Positions 29,300-36,753 of a DNA stretch of 38,972 nucleotides are shown one piece after another; the stretch's first letter is position 1, and each line of letters opens with the position of its first letter. The notes beneath the pieces were generated by a model. The model worked only from the letters and a program-made list of their open reading frames with translations. It was not told where the DNA came from and made no database searches. The translations under genes and the position numbers were made by a program. The DNA is from an uncultured bacterium (GTDB taxonomy: Bacteria; Bacillota; Clostridia; Oscillospirales; Oscillospiraceae): NCBI GenBank assembly GCA_946548895.1, contig CAMNQF010000033.1, positions 1-38,972 of the forward strand, written 5' to 3'.

Positions 29300-29451
29300 A
29301 GGAGCACAGCGACCCGGAGCTGGAGCTCCTGTACTGGCTGTTCCGACACAAGAACGTCATGCCCTGGGAGGTCTACGGGCGCTCCCAGGGCTACCGGGAC
29401 CTGGCCTACACCTTCGCGTGCCGCGAGTGCGAGGGGTGGCAGAAAAAATAG
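28928..29451 (+). CDS. Tail assembly chaperone, -1 frameshift fusion (gpGT-like)
   Basis: A -1 shift at AAAAAAC (29287-29293) makes the ribosome read CGG CTA GAG GAG instead of GGC TAG. The fusion of about 174 residues adds 52 residues including LELLYWLFRHKNVMPWEVYG and YRDLAYTFACRECEGW, ending at TAG 29449-29451. The added part has no start codon and no ribosome binding site of its own, and it fills the gap exactly. This matches the programmed frameshift of lambda G/GT and many other long-tailed phages (established knowledge). The frequency cannot be judged from sequence. Confidence 0.85.
29287..29293 (+). promoter_or_regulatory. Slippery heptamer for -1 frameshifting
   Basis: A AAA AAC is in register with the zero frame (ATA AAA AAC GGC TAG). 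Both tRNAs can re-pair after slipping back one base. The zero-frame stop follows immediately. Confidence 0.88.
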
Positions 29452-29476
29452 CGCCGCCGTCCGGTCGGGGCGGCGG
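29441..29476 (-). terminator. Terminator of the antisense membrane-protein operon
   Basis: CGCCGCC (29452-29458) and GGCGGCG (29469-29475) pair. On the minus strand the stem is followed by CTATTTTTTCTG. It begins right after the stop of the leftward gene at 29477 and overlaps the end of the frameshifted chaperone. Confidence 0.75.
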
Positions 29477-29656
29477 TCAGTTGAGCAGGGAGTTCAATTC
29501 AATGAATACGACCGACGCGCTCAACGCGATACAGACCCAAAAGGCGACCGCTTTGGGCTGGCCGATCCATTCGCCGAAGGTGAGCCCGGGTTTCAGCGAG
29601 GAAAACCCGAGGTACAACGCGGCAAGCAGGAGGGGACCGGCGAGAAACAGCGTCAA
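29477..29656 (-). CDS. Small antisense membrane protein, start uncertain
   Basis: The minus-strand frame encodes two hydrophobic segments (LFLTLFLAGPLLLAALYLGF and AVAFWVCIALSASVVFIEL) separated by SSLKPGLTFGEWIGQPK, ending LLN at 29477. This is a convincing small membrane protein. AAAAGGAG precedes it, but the ATG directly after that is in a different frame. In the hydrophobic frame the starts are TTG 29656 (used here, about 59 residues) or CTG 29662. A one-base error or mutation near 29660 is possible. It is the second gene of a leftward pair and is followed by a terminator. Confidence 0.6.
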   Translation of the reverse strand: MTLFLAGPLLLAALYLGFSSLKPGLTFGEWIGQPKAVAFWVCIALSASVVFIELNSLLN

Positions 29657-29681
29657 AAACAGAGGTGTTCATCTCCTTTTA

Positions 29682-29846
29682 CTAAATGTTCCATGCGGCG
29701 AGGGAAATAAACCCGCCAAGGAAAACAATGCCAAGGATACCGGCCGGCCATTTCAGCACGGCCCTGTCTTTCGAGTTCAGCGGGCCGCGCTTTGCGTGCG
29801 TAAACGCATACCACGCTGTAAGCAGGTTTAAGTTGTTTTTATTCAT
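29682..29846 (-). CDS. Small antisense membrane protein
   Basis: This 54-residue protein begins MNKNNLNLLTAWYAFTHAKR and ends in a hydrophobic span (PAGILGIVFLGGFISLAAW). It therefore has one membrane segment with a basic N-terminal part, probably cytoplasmic. AAAGGGAGGTG lies before the ATG, and a good promoter (29870-29897, minus) precedes it. Together with the next leftward gene and a terminator it forms a complete minus-strand operon between the chaperone and tape measure genes. Function unknown; lysogenic conversion or exclusion of other phages is an inference from layout. Confidence 0.8.
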   Translation of the reverse strand: MNKNNLNLLTAWYAFTHAKRGPLNSKDRAVLKWPAGILGIVFLGGFISLAAWNI

Positions 29847-29869
29847 GCGGCTCACCTCCCTTTGTATTT

Positions 29870-29897
29870 AATATACCACAAATTGAGTTTACGTCAA
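29870..29897 (-). promoter_or_regulatory. Promoter of the antisense membrane-protein operon
   Basis: TTGACG (29897-29892), a 16-bp spacer and TATATT (29875-29870) on the minus strand. The -35 box is complementary to part of the tape-measure ribosome binding site, so transcription in the two directions may interfere. Confidence 0.75.
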
Positions 29898-29908
29898 GAG
29901 GTGAAACC

Positions 29909-32086
29909 ATGCCGAACGAGAGTTTAAGCGTCTATCTGACCGCAAAGGATGGAATGTCCCCGGTGCTGGCCTCCATCACGGACAAGACCAAAGCGCTGGA
30001 CAAGGAGAGCCAGGAGCTCCAGCAGACCTTTGAGGCCCTGCAAAAGGCCAACAAGGGTCTCATTGAGCGGAAAACTGAGCTGAAAAGGAAGCTCAAAGAG
30101 GTCAATGAGGAGGTAAAGGAGGCCCGGAAGAACTTCAAGGAACTGGGGGACGAGGCCAGCTCGGACGCCTACCAGACAGCCCAGATGAACCAGCAGAAGC
30201 TGCGCGACGAGATCGCGGCCACCAACAAGGCCCTGCAGGAGAACCAGAAGATCTACAAGGAAAACATTGAGACCATTCGTAAAGGCGATTTGGAGGGGCA
30301 GGGCACCAGTCTAAGCGACATGGCAAAGGGAATCTTTGCCGGACAGATCGGGCAGATGTTTTCGGCCTCACTAGGCGGATTAGGACAATCTGTGCTCACC
30401 AGCGCTATTGGAACCCCAGAGGCTTCGCTGGTCTCCGATATGTTGAGCAGCGCCATTTCTGGTGGCACGGCGGGCGCGATGTTTGGTATTCCGGGCATCA
30501 TTGCCGGCGCCGTTCTGGGCGGGGTGTCTGGCCTGGTTTCCGGCGGAACAAAAATCTTTGAAGCAAAGGACGACGCCTTCAAAGACTACTACGGCGGGCT
30601 GTACGGCGACGTGAAGGACCGCTCGGGGGAGATGGTGGAGAGCGGCACGTCCATCGCCGCCGGACGGGAGAAGGACCGCATTTCCTTCCGAACCCTGTTC
30701 GGGGACGGGGAGACCGCCGACGCCTATCTGGACGAGCTGGTGGACCTGGCCAACCACACGCCCTTCCTCTACGGCGACCTGACGGCCATGAGCAAAACCC
30801 TGGCCACCTACGGCTACAGCGGCAGGGCGGGGGACAAGGACTATATGCTGGACACCCTGCGGGCCATCGGCGACGCCGGGGCGGCGCTGGGAATGGAGAC
30901 GTCCGACATGACCGCCGTGGCCCAGGCCCTGGGGCGGATGAAGTCCAGCGATAAAACCACGCTGGAATATCTGAACATCCTCAACGACCGGGGCGTGGGC
31001 GCGGTGGGCTACCTGGCGGACGCCTATGGGGTGAGCCAGGGGGATATGTACGGCATGATCTCCAAGGGACAGATCTCCGGCACGGAGGCGGTGGAGATCA
31101 TCACGGCGGCGCTGCGGGACGCCTACGCCGGGGCCATGGAGGAGCAGAGCAGGACCTTCTCCGGCGTCACATCCACCCTGGAGGGGCTGGAGCAGGAGCT
31201 GGAAAACGCCGGGGGCGACGCCTACAACAGCCTGCGGGCGGTGGGCCAGAACGCCATGGTGGACGCCTACGGCGGCGAGCTGGGGGACGCCATCAAGGAG
31301 ATCAACGCGGTGATGGGGGAAAACCAGGCCCGGCGGGAGAACCTTCAGGACCAGTATATGCGGGAGACGCTGGACGCGGTGCTCAACGGCAACCAGGGCA
31401 AGGTGTTCACCGCGGAGCAGAACGCCGAGCTGGCGGAGCTGTCCGCCCGGTACACGGAGATGAAGGCCCGGTATGAAGCCAGCGGCGGCGGCGACGCGGA
31501 GGCGGGGGCGGAGATGGAATCGCTGTATGAGCAGGCCCAGGCCCTGGGGCAGGCCTATTTTGACAACAGCGAATTTGTCAAAAAGCTCAACGATACCGAG
31601 CTGGACGAGATCCAGGCCATCCGGGACAACACGGCGGGGCTGGAAAACGCAAGTCAGGCCAGCTACCAGTTGAGCCAGGAGTTGAGCAAGGGGATGGCCG
31701 TCAGGCTCATCAAGGAGAATTATGGCGCGGCCATTGCCGAAGGGAAGGGCGGCGAGCTGCCCGAGCTGGCCACAGTGGGCGGGCACGTAGGACTGGCGGA
31801 GGAGAAGCAGGAGGGCTACTACGGCTACAACGGCATCTGGCACCCCCATGCCTTCGGCCTGGACCGGGCGCCCTATGACGGCTACCCCGCGCTGCTCCAC
31901 GAAGGGGAGCGGGTGCTCACCGCCAGCCAGGCCAGAGCTCAGGACGCGGGGGGCGGCGCGGGCTCCATCCAGCTCACCGTCACCGGGAACAGCTTCACCG
32001 GGACCGGCGAGGAGATGGCCGACCAGCTGTGGAGCATCATCATAGGCAGGCTGGAACAAGCCGCTGCCGCCGCCGCGCCAAAATAA
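29909..32086 (+). CDS. Tail tape measure protein
   Basis: The 725-residue protein sets tail length and exits first during DNA injection. It has a long coiled coil at about 20-120 (LQKANKGLIERKTELKRKLK) and a Gly/Ala-rich hydrophobic stretch at about 190-225 (GIPGIIAGAVLGGVSGLVSG). A TMP-type central domain follows (GDLTAMSKTLATYGYSG, AVAQALGRMKSSDKTTLEYL). Near the C-terminus GYPALLHEGERVLTASQARA matches the common tape-measure end. AGAGGTG precedes the ATG. At 725 residues it predicts a fairly short tail. Confidence 0.92.
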   Translation: MPNESLSVYLTAKDGMSPVLASITDKTKALDKESQELQQTFEALQKANKGLIERKTELKRKLKEVNEEVKEARKNFKELGDEASSDAYQTAQMNQQKLRDEIAATNKALQENQKIYKENIETIRKGDLEGQGTSLSDMAKGIFAGQIGQMFSASLGGLGQSVLTSAIGTPEASLVSDMLSSAISGGTAGAMFGIPGIIAGAVLGGVSGLVSGGTKIFEAKDDAFKDYYGGLYGDVKDRSGEMVESGTSIAAGREKDRISFRTLFGDGETADAYLDELVDLANHTPFLYGDLTAMSKTLATYGYSGRAGDKDYMLDTLRAIGDAGAALGMETSDMTAVAQALGRMKSSDKTTLEYLNILNDRGVGAVGYLADAYGVSQGDMYGMISKGQISGTEAVEIITAALRDAYAGAMEEQSRTFSGVTSTLEGLEQELENAGGDAYNSLRAVGQNAMVDAYGGELGDAIKEINAVMGENQARRENLQDQYMRETLDAVLNGNQGKVFTAEQNAELAELSARYTEMKARYEASGGGDAEAGAEMESLYEQAQALGQAYFDNSEFVKKLNDTELDEIQAIRDNTAGLENASQASYQLSQELSKGMAVRLIKENYGAAIAEGKGGELPELATVGGHVGLAEEKQEGYYGYNGIWHPHAFGLDRAPYDGYPALLHEGERVLTASQARAQDAGGGAGSIQLTVTGNSFTGTGEEMADQLWSIIIGRLEQAAAAAAPK

Positions 32087-32098
32087 CGGGAGGATTTT

Positions 32099-32935
32099 AT
32101 GGAGCGCGTCATCATCCTGAAGAACACGGATACCGGGCAGGCGCTCACCCTGCCGGTGACGCCGTCCGCTTATCCCATGGCCGCGGGACGGGCGGTGGAA
32201 CGGCTGGATATGGCACAGACGGGGCAGATCGCCCTGCCGGGGCTGAACGCGTTGTTCACCGGGACGCTGGAATTCTTTCTTCCCGCCCGGGAATACCCGT
32301 TTATGACCGCCGGGGCGGCGGCCCAGCCGTCCCACTACCTGGACCGGCTCACCGAGTGGAGCGCCGCCGCCAATGTGTGCCGCTATATCGTCACCGGCGC
32401 CGGCATCAACGTGCCGGTGCTGCTGGGCCCCCTGGAGTACAGCGAGGACGACGGAACCAACGACGTGAAGTGCAAGCTGCCGCTGTACGAGTATCGGTAT
32501 CTGGAGGAGGCCAGGGCGGAGGCCGTGACCCAGAACAGCGGCCGCCCCGTGGAGGCGTCCAACCAGCCGGAGCAGGCGTCCAGCTACACGGTGGTCAAGG
32601 GAGACAGCCTGTGGTCTATCTGCAAGAGAATCTACGGGGACGGCTCACTGGCCTATAAGCTGGCCACCGCCAACAGCATCAAGAATCCCAACCTGATTTA
32701 TCCGGGGCAGGCGCTCACCCTGCCGGACAAGGCGGCGCTGGCGGGGTACGCGGCCGCCCCGGCCCCGGCGCTGCCCGTTCCGGCAAAGAGCGCCGCCAAG
32801 GCTCCTGCCGGGACCGGGAAGGGCGGCGGAGCCGGGACAATCCCGGAGAAAAGCGGGACAGGAGCCATGATCAAGGACTGGTGGGACAAAAAGATGGCAA
32901 GGGCGGAGGAGCGGGCCCGCATGGGGCTGAAATAA
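32099..32935 (+). CDS. LysM-domain baseplate protein (XkdP-like)
   Basis: The 278-residue protein has an N-terminal XkdP-type domain (about 1-135; LTLPVTPSAYPMAAGRAVE, FPFM-like core, LGPLEYSEDDGTNDVKCKL). One LysM domain follows at 163-209 (YTVVKGDSLWSICKRIYGDG to YPGQALTLP), then an Ala/Pro/Lys-rich tail. LysM binds peptidoglycan, so it may fasten the tail tip to the wall. GGGAGG precedes the ATG. The position after the tape measure matches XkdP of PBSX. Confidence 0.88.
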   Translation: MERVIILKNTDTGQALTLPVTPSAYPMAAGRAVERLDMAQTGQIALPGLNALFTGTLEFFLPAREYPFMTAGAAAQPSHYLDRLTEWSAAANVCRYIVTGAGINVPVLLGPLEYSEDDGTNDVKCKLPLYEYRYLEEARAEAVTQNSGRPVEASNQPEQASSYTVVKGDSLWSICKRIYGDGSLAYKLATANSIKNPNLIYPGQALTLPDKAALAGYAAAPAPALPVPAKSAAKAPAGTGKGGGAGTIPEKSGTGAMIKDWWDKKMARAEERARMGLK

Positions 32936-32958
32936 AAATGACCGGGGCCTGCGCCCCG
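32931..32958 (-). terminator. Terminator of the antisense gene 32960-33109
   Basis: CGGGGC (32943-32948) and GCCCCG (32953-32958) flank CTGC. Read leftward, the stem is followed by GGTCATTTTTATTTC. It sits exactly at the stop codon of the minus-strand gene. Confidence 0.78.
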
Positions 32959-32959
32959 A

Positions 32960-33109
32960 TCATTCCTGATCTTTCGCGTCCGCGATGGTGTCCAGCAGAT
33001 CGCACAGCTCCTCTTTGGTGTAGGTCTCCTTGTCGCTGTTTTTGAACAGTCTCCGCAAGTCGTAGATCGTTGCCTTTTCAATGACCTTATAGTCCTTCTC
33101 CGTAGGCAT
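32960..33109 (-). CDS. 49-residue antisense protein, paralogue of the gene at 24433
   Basis: This small helical, charged protein begins MPTEKDYKVIEKATIYDLRR and has DKETYTKEELCDLLDTIAD in its second half. It aligns over its length with protein A at 24433-24585 (shared MPT, YDL, DKE, YT.EE). The ATG has AGGAGGTGAG upstream, a promoter lies at 33130-33158, and a terminator sits at its stop, so it is a complete minus-strand unit between two tail genes. It is too short for many gene finders. Function unknown. Confidence 0.82.
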   Translation of the reverse strand: MPTEKDYKVIEKATIYDLRRLFKNSDKETYTKEELCDLLDTIADAKDQE

Positions 33110-33129
33110 ACTGCTCACCTCCTGCCTTT

Positions 33130-33158
33130 ATCATAGCATGATCGGCGGGAGAACGCAA
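33130..33158 (-). promoter_or_regulatory. Promoter of the antisense gene 32960-33109
   Basis: TTGCGT (33158-33153), a 17-bp spacer and TATGAT (33135-33130) on the minus strand. The -35 box abuts the ribosome binding site of the hub gene at 33168, the same layout as at 29870-29897. Confidence 0.72.
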
Positions 33159-33167
33159 GGAGGAAAT

Positions 33168-34169
33168 ATGGCACAGGATTATGTGAAAATCCGGGCCACC
33201 GACCCGGATGGGACCACGGCCAACATCACCCAGCTGTGCCGGAGCATCACCTGGTCCGGGGACTGCCGCAGCGCCGCCCGGACGCTGCGCTATTCGCCCG
33301 TGGTGTCCGCCGATGACATCCACCTGCCCCGCGCCCCCACCGAGCTGGGCGGCTCAGTGCAGTTCTGGAAGGACGGCGACCTGCTCATGGACGCCTACGC
33401 CTTGGAGCGCACCCGGGACAGTCTGGGCTCCGCCATCGACGTCACCGCCTATGACCGGGGGCTGTACCTCACCCGGAACAGTGACTTTCTGCGGGTGGAG
33501 GAGCAGACGGCGGAGGCGGTCACCGCCTCGGTGTGCGGCAAGTTCGGCATCCCGGTGGGGGAGCTCGCGGCCACGGGCGTGCCGCTGACCCGGAACTTTC
33601 TGGGGGTGGCGCTGTACAAAATCATTATGACCATGTACTCCCTGGCCGCCGACCAGACAGGGAAGGAGTACCGCATCCGCTTCCGGGGGGCCCGCCTGGA
33701 GGTGGTGGAGATGAAGCGGTCGGCGGAGACCGTCCTGCTCAAGCCGGGTGGAAAGCTCCTGTCCTGCGTGGCCAAGGAGAGCGCCAGCGCCATGACCAAT
33801 TCCGTGGCCATCTACGACGACCAGTATAATTTGAAGTCCGTCCAGGAGGACGGAGGCGCGGTGAAGCTGTACGGGCTGATGCAGGCGGCCATCCGCTCCG
33901 GAGCCTATGACGACCCAGAGGGGCACGCCAAGCAGATATTAAAGGAAAACGGGCTGAAAACCACCATCACCGTCAACGCCCTGGGTGATCTCAGGCTCAT
34001 TACGGGAAACACGGCGGCGGTGGAGGAGCCGGTGACGGGGACCTACGGGCTGTTTTGGATCATCTCAGACGCCCACACGTGGCGTCGGGGGCTGTACCAG
34101 ACCAGGCTGACGCTGTCGCTGGAGACGCTGATGGACAGGCAGACGGCGGGGAGCCTGCCGAAAATTTGA
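33168..34169 (+). CDS. Baseplate hub protein (XkdQ/gpD-like)
   Basis: The 333-residue protein resembles XkdQ and the late-control gpD family that forms the trimeric hub at the tube end. It has the N-terminal domain DYVKIRATDPDGTTANITQ, AIDVTAYDRGLYLTRNSDFL near 87-106, SLAADQTGKEYRIRFRGARL near 155-175, and GTYGLFWIISDAHTWRRGLY near the end. ATG 33168 is chosen with AAGGAGG upstream; the frame is open from 33138. It is the first gene after the antisense cassette. Confidence 0.87.
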   Translation: MAQDYVKIRATDPDGTTANITQLCRSITWSGDCRSAARTLRYSPVVSADDIHLPRAPTELGGSVQFWKDGDLLMDAYALERTRDSLGSAIDVTAYDRGLYLTRNSDFLRVEEQTAEAVTASVCGKFGIPVGELAATGVPLTRNFLGVALYKIIMTMYSLAADQTGKEYRIRFRGARLEVVEMKRSAETVLLKPGGKLLSCVAKESASAMTNSVAIYDDQYNLKSVQEDGGAVKLYGLMQAAIRSGAYDDPEGHAKQILKENGLKTTITVNALGDLRLITGNTAAVEEPVTGTYGLFWIISDAHTWRRGLYQTRLTLSLETLMDRQTAGSLPKI

Positions 34170-34182
34170 GGGGGCGGATGAG

Positions 34183-34677
34183 ATGGGCTTCACAGACGGC
34201 GACCCCTATGTTCGGTTCGTGGCACTGAGCCGCGGCCTGTCGGCGGACGCTATGCCGGCCGGGGACAGCCAACAGGCCGGGCTGGGGGCGGCTCCGGCCA
34301 GAATGAGACTGGGAGAGGTGCTCCAGCGGGTCCCGCTGAAGGTGCGGGTGGCGGGGCTGGAACAGCCCGCCAGCGCCCTGCGGATCAATGAGCGCCTGGT
34401 GAAGGGCGCAAAATGGAAAACCAAGACCACCAGCCCCAACAGCGACTACAACGGCCTGGCCGGGTCTGTTTCCGGGCCGGTTACTACGCCGCACGGGCCT
34501 TCTACCGGCGCGCTGGAGCGAGTGGCTGACAGCAGGCTTCACAGCCCGGACACCACCATCGACGAGGCCACGGTGGAGCAACTGGAGATCGACCTGGAGG
34601 TGGGGGACGAGGTGCTGCTGCTCACCGAGGACGACCAAGTATTCTATATCGTGATGAAGGTAGTGAAGGCTGTATGA
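34183..34677 (+). CDS. DUF2577-like baseplate protein (XkdR-like)
   Basis: This 164-residue protein has ARMRLGEVLQRVPLKVRVAG followed by ASALRINERLVKG, then a variable linker. Its end is VEQLEIDLEVGDEVLLLTED with FYIVMKVV, the typical OB-like C-terminus of DUF2577/XkdR proteins. It belongs to the baseplate between hub and wedge. The ATG at 34183 has a weak upstream site (GGGGCGG). Its stop overlaps the start of the next gene. Confidence 0.8.
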   Translation: MGFTDGDPYVRFVALSRGLSADAMPAGDSQQAGLGAAPARMRLGEVLQRVPLKVRVAGLEQPASALRINERLVKGAKWKTKTTSPNSDYNGLAGSVSGPVTTPHGPSTGALERVADSRLHSPDTTIDEATVEQLEIDLEVGDEVLLLTEDDQVFYIVMKVVKAV

Positions 34678-35102
34678 GTATTTTCCCCATGATAGACCCA
34701 AAGCCTCTGGAAAACAACGGGAATGAAGCGCTTCCGCTTTACAGGGAGGTGGCTTGGGATTATGAGCGGGACGTACCCATATTCCGGGAGGGCCGGCCGG
34801 TGTCCGTCACGGGCAAGGAGGCGCTGAAAGTGTGGATCTGGCGGGCTATCCGCACACCGCGGTTCAAGTATGAGATATACACCTGGGCCTATGGATCTGA
34901 GTTTGAATCCCTGCTGGGCCAGGCGTATACCGATTCCGTCAAGACCGCCGAGGCCCCCCGATACCTAAGGGAATGCCTGCTAATTAACCCATATATCATA
35001 GATGTAAAGGACATTTCCGTTACATTTGATTCCGCGAAATTGACCGTGGTGGGCACGGCCGTCACCGTCTATGGAGAGGAGGAATTTTATGCCATTGTTT
35101 GA
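34674..35102 (+). CDS. DUF2634 baseplate wedge protein (XkdS/gp25-like)
   Basis: This 142-residue protein is of the DUF2634 family, equivalent to gp25-like wedge proteins. ALPLYREVAWDYERDVPIFR, ALKVWIWRAIRTPRFKYEIY and AYGSEFESLLGQAY are all typical. It initiates sheath assembly and contacts baseplate J. It overlaps the preceding gene (ATGA) and the following gene by 14 bp. This gene is slightly lower in GC than the flanks. Confidence 0.9.
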   Translation: MSIFPMIDPKPLENNGNEALPLYREVAWDYERDVPIFREGRPVSVTGKEALKVWIWRAIRTPRFKYEIYTWAYGSEFESLLGQAYTDSVKTAEAPRYLRECLLINPYIIDVKDISVTFDSAKLTVVGTAVTVYGEEEFYAIV

Positions 35103-36147
35103 GGGCGTCACGCCGGAGAGCGTTTTGGAGCGCATTTTGAGCCGGATGGACACCGACTTGCAGACCCGGGAGGGGTCCTACGCCTATGACCAGGCGGCGC
35201 CCATCGCGTTTGAAATCTGGCGGGTGCTGATGACGCTGAATGAGCTCATCGACGCGTTCTATGTTGGCGAGAACAGCGGGAAGTACCTGGACGCCCACGC
35301 CAGGCTGTTTGCCATGAGCCGCCGGGAGGGGGCAAAGGCGGCGGCAAAACTGACTTTCACCGGGCGGGAGGGCACGGTGATCCCCGCCGGTTCCGCGTTC
35401 TTCACCCAGGGCGGGCTGGAATTCCGGCTGGTCCAGGACGCGGTGATCCGGGACGGCTCTGCCGCGGGCTATGTGATGGCCGCGGCGGTCGGCCAGCGTT
35501 ACAACGTGCCCGCCGGGTCCATTGACCAAGCGCTGCGCACCGTACCGGGCCTGGAAGCCTTTGACAGCGGCGCGGCGGACGGCGGCGCTGACCCGGAGGA
35601 GGACAAGGACCTCTTCGCCCGCTTAGACGAGAAGCGGAAACGCCCGCCCACCAGCGGCAATGAGGCTCATTACCGGGAGTGGGCTCTGAGCGTCAATGGG
35701 GTGGGGGCCGTGCGGGTGACGCCGCTGTGGAAAGGCCCGGGCACCGTCAAGGTGCTCATTGCGGGTTTTGACCGCCGCCCTGTGGGGGAAACCATTGTGG
35801 ACGCCTGCGCCAAATACATTCAGACCCAGCGGCCGGTGGGAGCGGACGTCACCGTGGCCTCCGCCAGAGCCGTGGAGGTAAACGTAGGGGCGGCTGTGGT
35901 GCTGGAAACTTCCGCGTCCCTGGCGGCGGTGGAGACAGCCTTCGCGGCCGCGCTGGACGCCTATCTGGCGGAGACCGCTTTTCAGGAGTTCACCGTATAC
36001 GCCCACAGGGTAGGGGCGCTGCTCATGTCCATTGACGGGGTGCTCGATTACCGGGATCTCACGCTCAACGGCTCGGCAGGCAACCTGGCGCTGGACGGCG
36101 GCAGCGTACCAGTCACAGGGGAGGTGGAATTGAAATGCGGGAGCTGA
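35089..36147 (+). CDS. Baseplate J protein (XkdT-like)
   Basis: The 352-residue protein is of the baseplate J/gp47 family. It has TPESVLERILSRMDTDLQTR at the N-terminus, NSGKYLDAHARLFAMSRREG near 66-85, LTFTGREGTVIPAGSAFFTQ near 89-108, and EAHYREWALSVNGVGAVRVT near 187-210. The C-terminus has HRVGALLMSIDGVLDYRDLT. It forms the wedge ring that holds the tail fibres. ATG 35089 is chosen with GAGGAGG upstream; the open frame begins at 35071. Confidence 0.92.
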   Translation: MPLFEGVTPESVLERILSRMDTDLQTREGSYAYDQAAPIAFEIWRVLMTLNELIDAFYVGENSGKYLDAHARLFAMSRREGAKAAAKLTFTGREGTVIPAGSAFFTQGGLEFRLVQDAVIRDGSAAGYVMAAAVGQRYNVPAGSIDQALRTVPGLEAFDSGAADGGADPEEDKDLFARLDEKRKRPPTSGNEAHYREWALSVNGVGAVRVTPLWKGPGTVKVLIAGFDRRPVGETIVDACAKYIQTQRPVGADVTVASARAVEVNVGAAVVLETSASLAAVETAFAAALDAYLAETAFQEFTVYAHRVGALLMSIDGVLDYRDLTLNGSAGNLALDGGSVPVTGEVELKCGS

Positions 36148-36752
36148 TGAGCTACCTGCCGGAAAACTATCCGGCCAGCCGGGAGACCACCGCCTTCCAG
36201 GAAGCGCTCCAGCCGGAAGCGGAGCTGATGTGGCGGGCCCGGGATGAGCTGCTGGCCCAACTGGATCTGTATACGGCCACATGGGGCCTGTCCTACTGGG
36301 AGCGTGCCCTGGGGCTGCCCAATGGGGGAGAGGCGGACCTGGACGGCAGGAGACGGGCCGTGGCGGCCAAGCTCCAGGGACGGGCCGCCACCACGCCCCA
36401 GGTGGTGAAGGATGTGGCGGAGACCCTGTTGGGGACCGGCGTTACAGTGATTGAGCTGTTCGGCGAATACACGGTGATGCTGGAAACGGAGACTGGATAC
36501 CGGCCTGGTCCGGGGGCTGCGCGGCTGGGAGAAAGGCTGCGGGAAATGATGCCCGCCCATTTGGATTGGCAGATGGTGTTCCCCGCGCTGATCCACGTGC
36601 TGATTCGCCCCCAGCTGGGCGTTCGATTGAGCGAGAGCTCCCTGCCGGACAGAAAGCGGCAGCTCCCTCCCGGACCTGTGCGCGTTGGGACGGCGCTGGG
36701 CTGCCGGATGAGCATCACAACACTACCCGCGCAGGCGGAAGGAGGGCAATAA
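36135..36752 (+). CDS. DUF2313 tail protein (XkdU/YmfQ-like)
   Basis: This 205-residue protein has the family start (MRELMSYLPENYPASRETTA), LYTATWGLSYWERALGLPNG near 43-65, and GRRRAVAAKLQGRAATTPQV, then EMMPAHLDWQMVF near 140. DUF2313 proteins are gpI-like baseplate components that connect to the tail fibres. It overlaps baseplate J by 13 bp. The C-terminal 50 residues are a looser Arg/Pro-rich extension. Confidence 0.87.
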   Translation: MRELMSYLPENYPASRETTAFQEALQPEAELMWRARDELLAQLDLYTATWGLSYWERALGLPNGGEADLDGRRRAVAAKLQGRAATTPQVVKDVAETLLGTGVTVIELFGEYTVMLETETGYRPGPGAARLGERLREMMPAHLDWQMVFPALIHVLIRPQLGVRLSESSLPDRKRQLPPGPVRVGTALGCRMSITTLPAQAEGGQ

Positions 36753-36753
36753 A

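Noticed and set aside
30380-32335. A 651-codon minus-strand open frame across the tape measure gene
   Set aside because: Shadow frame with the same biased composition; the plus strand encodes a clear tape measure protein.
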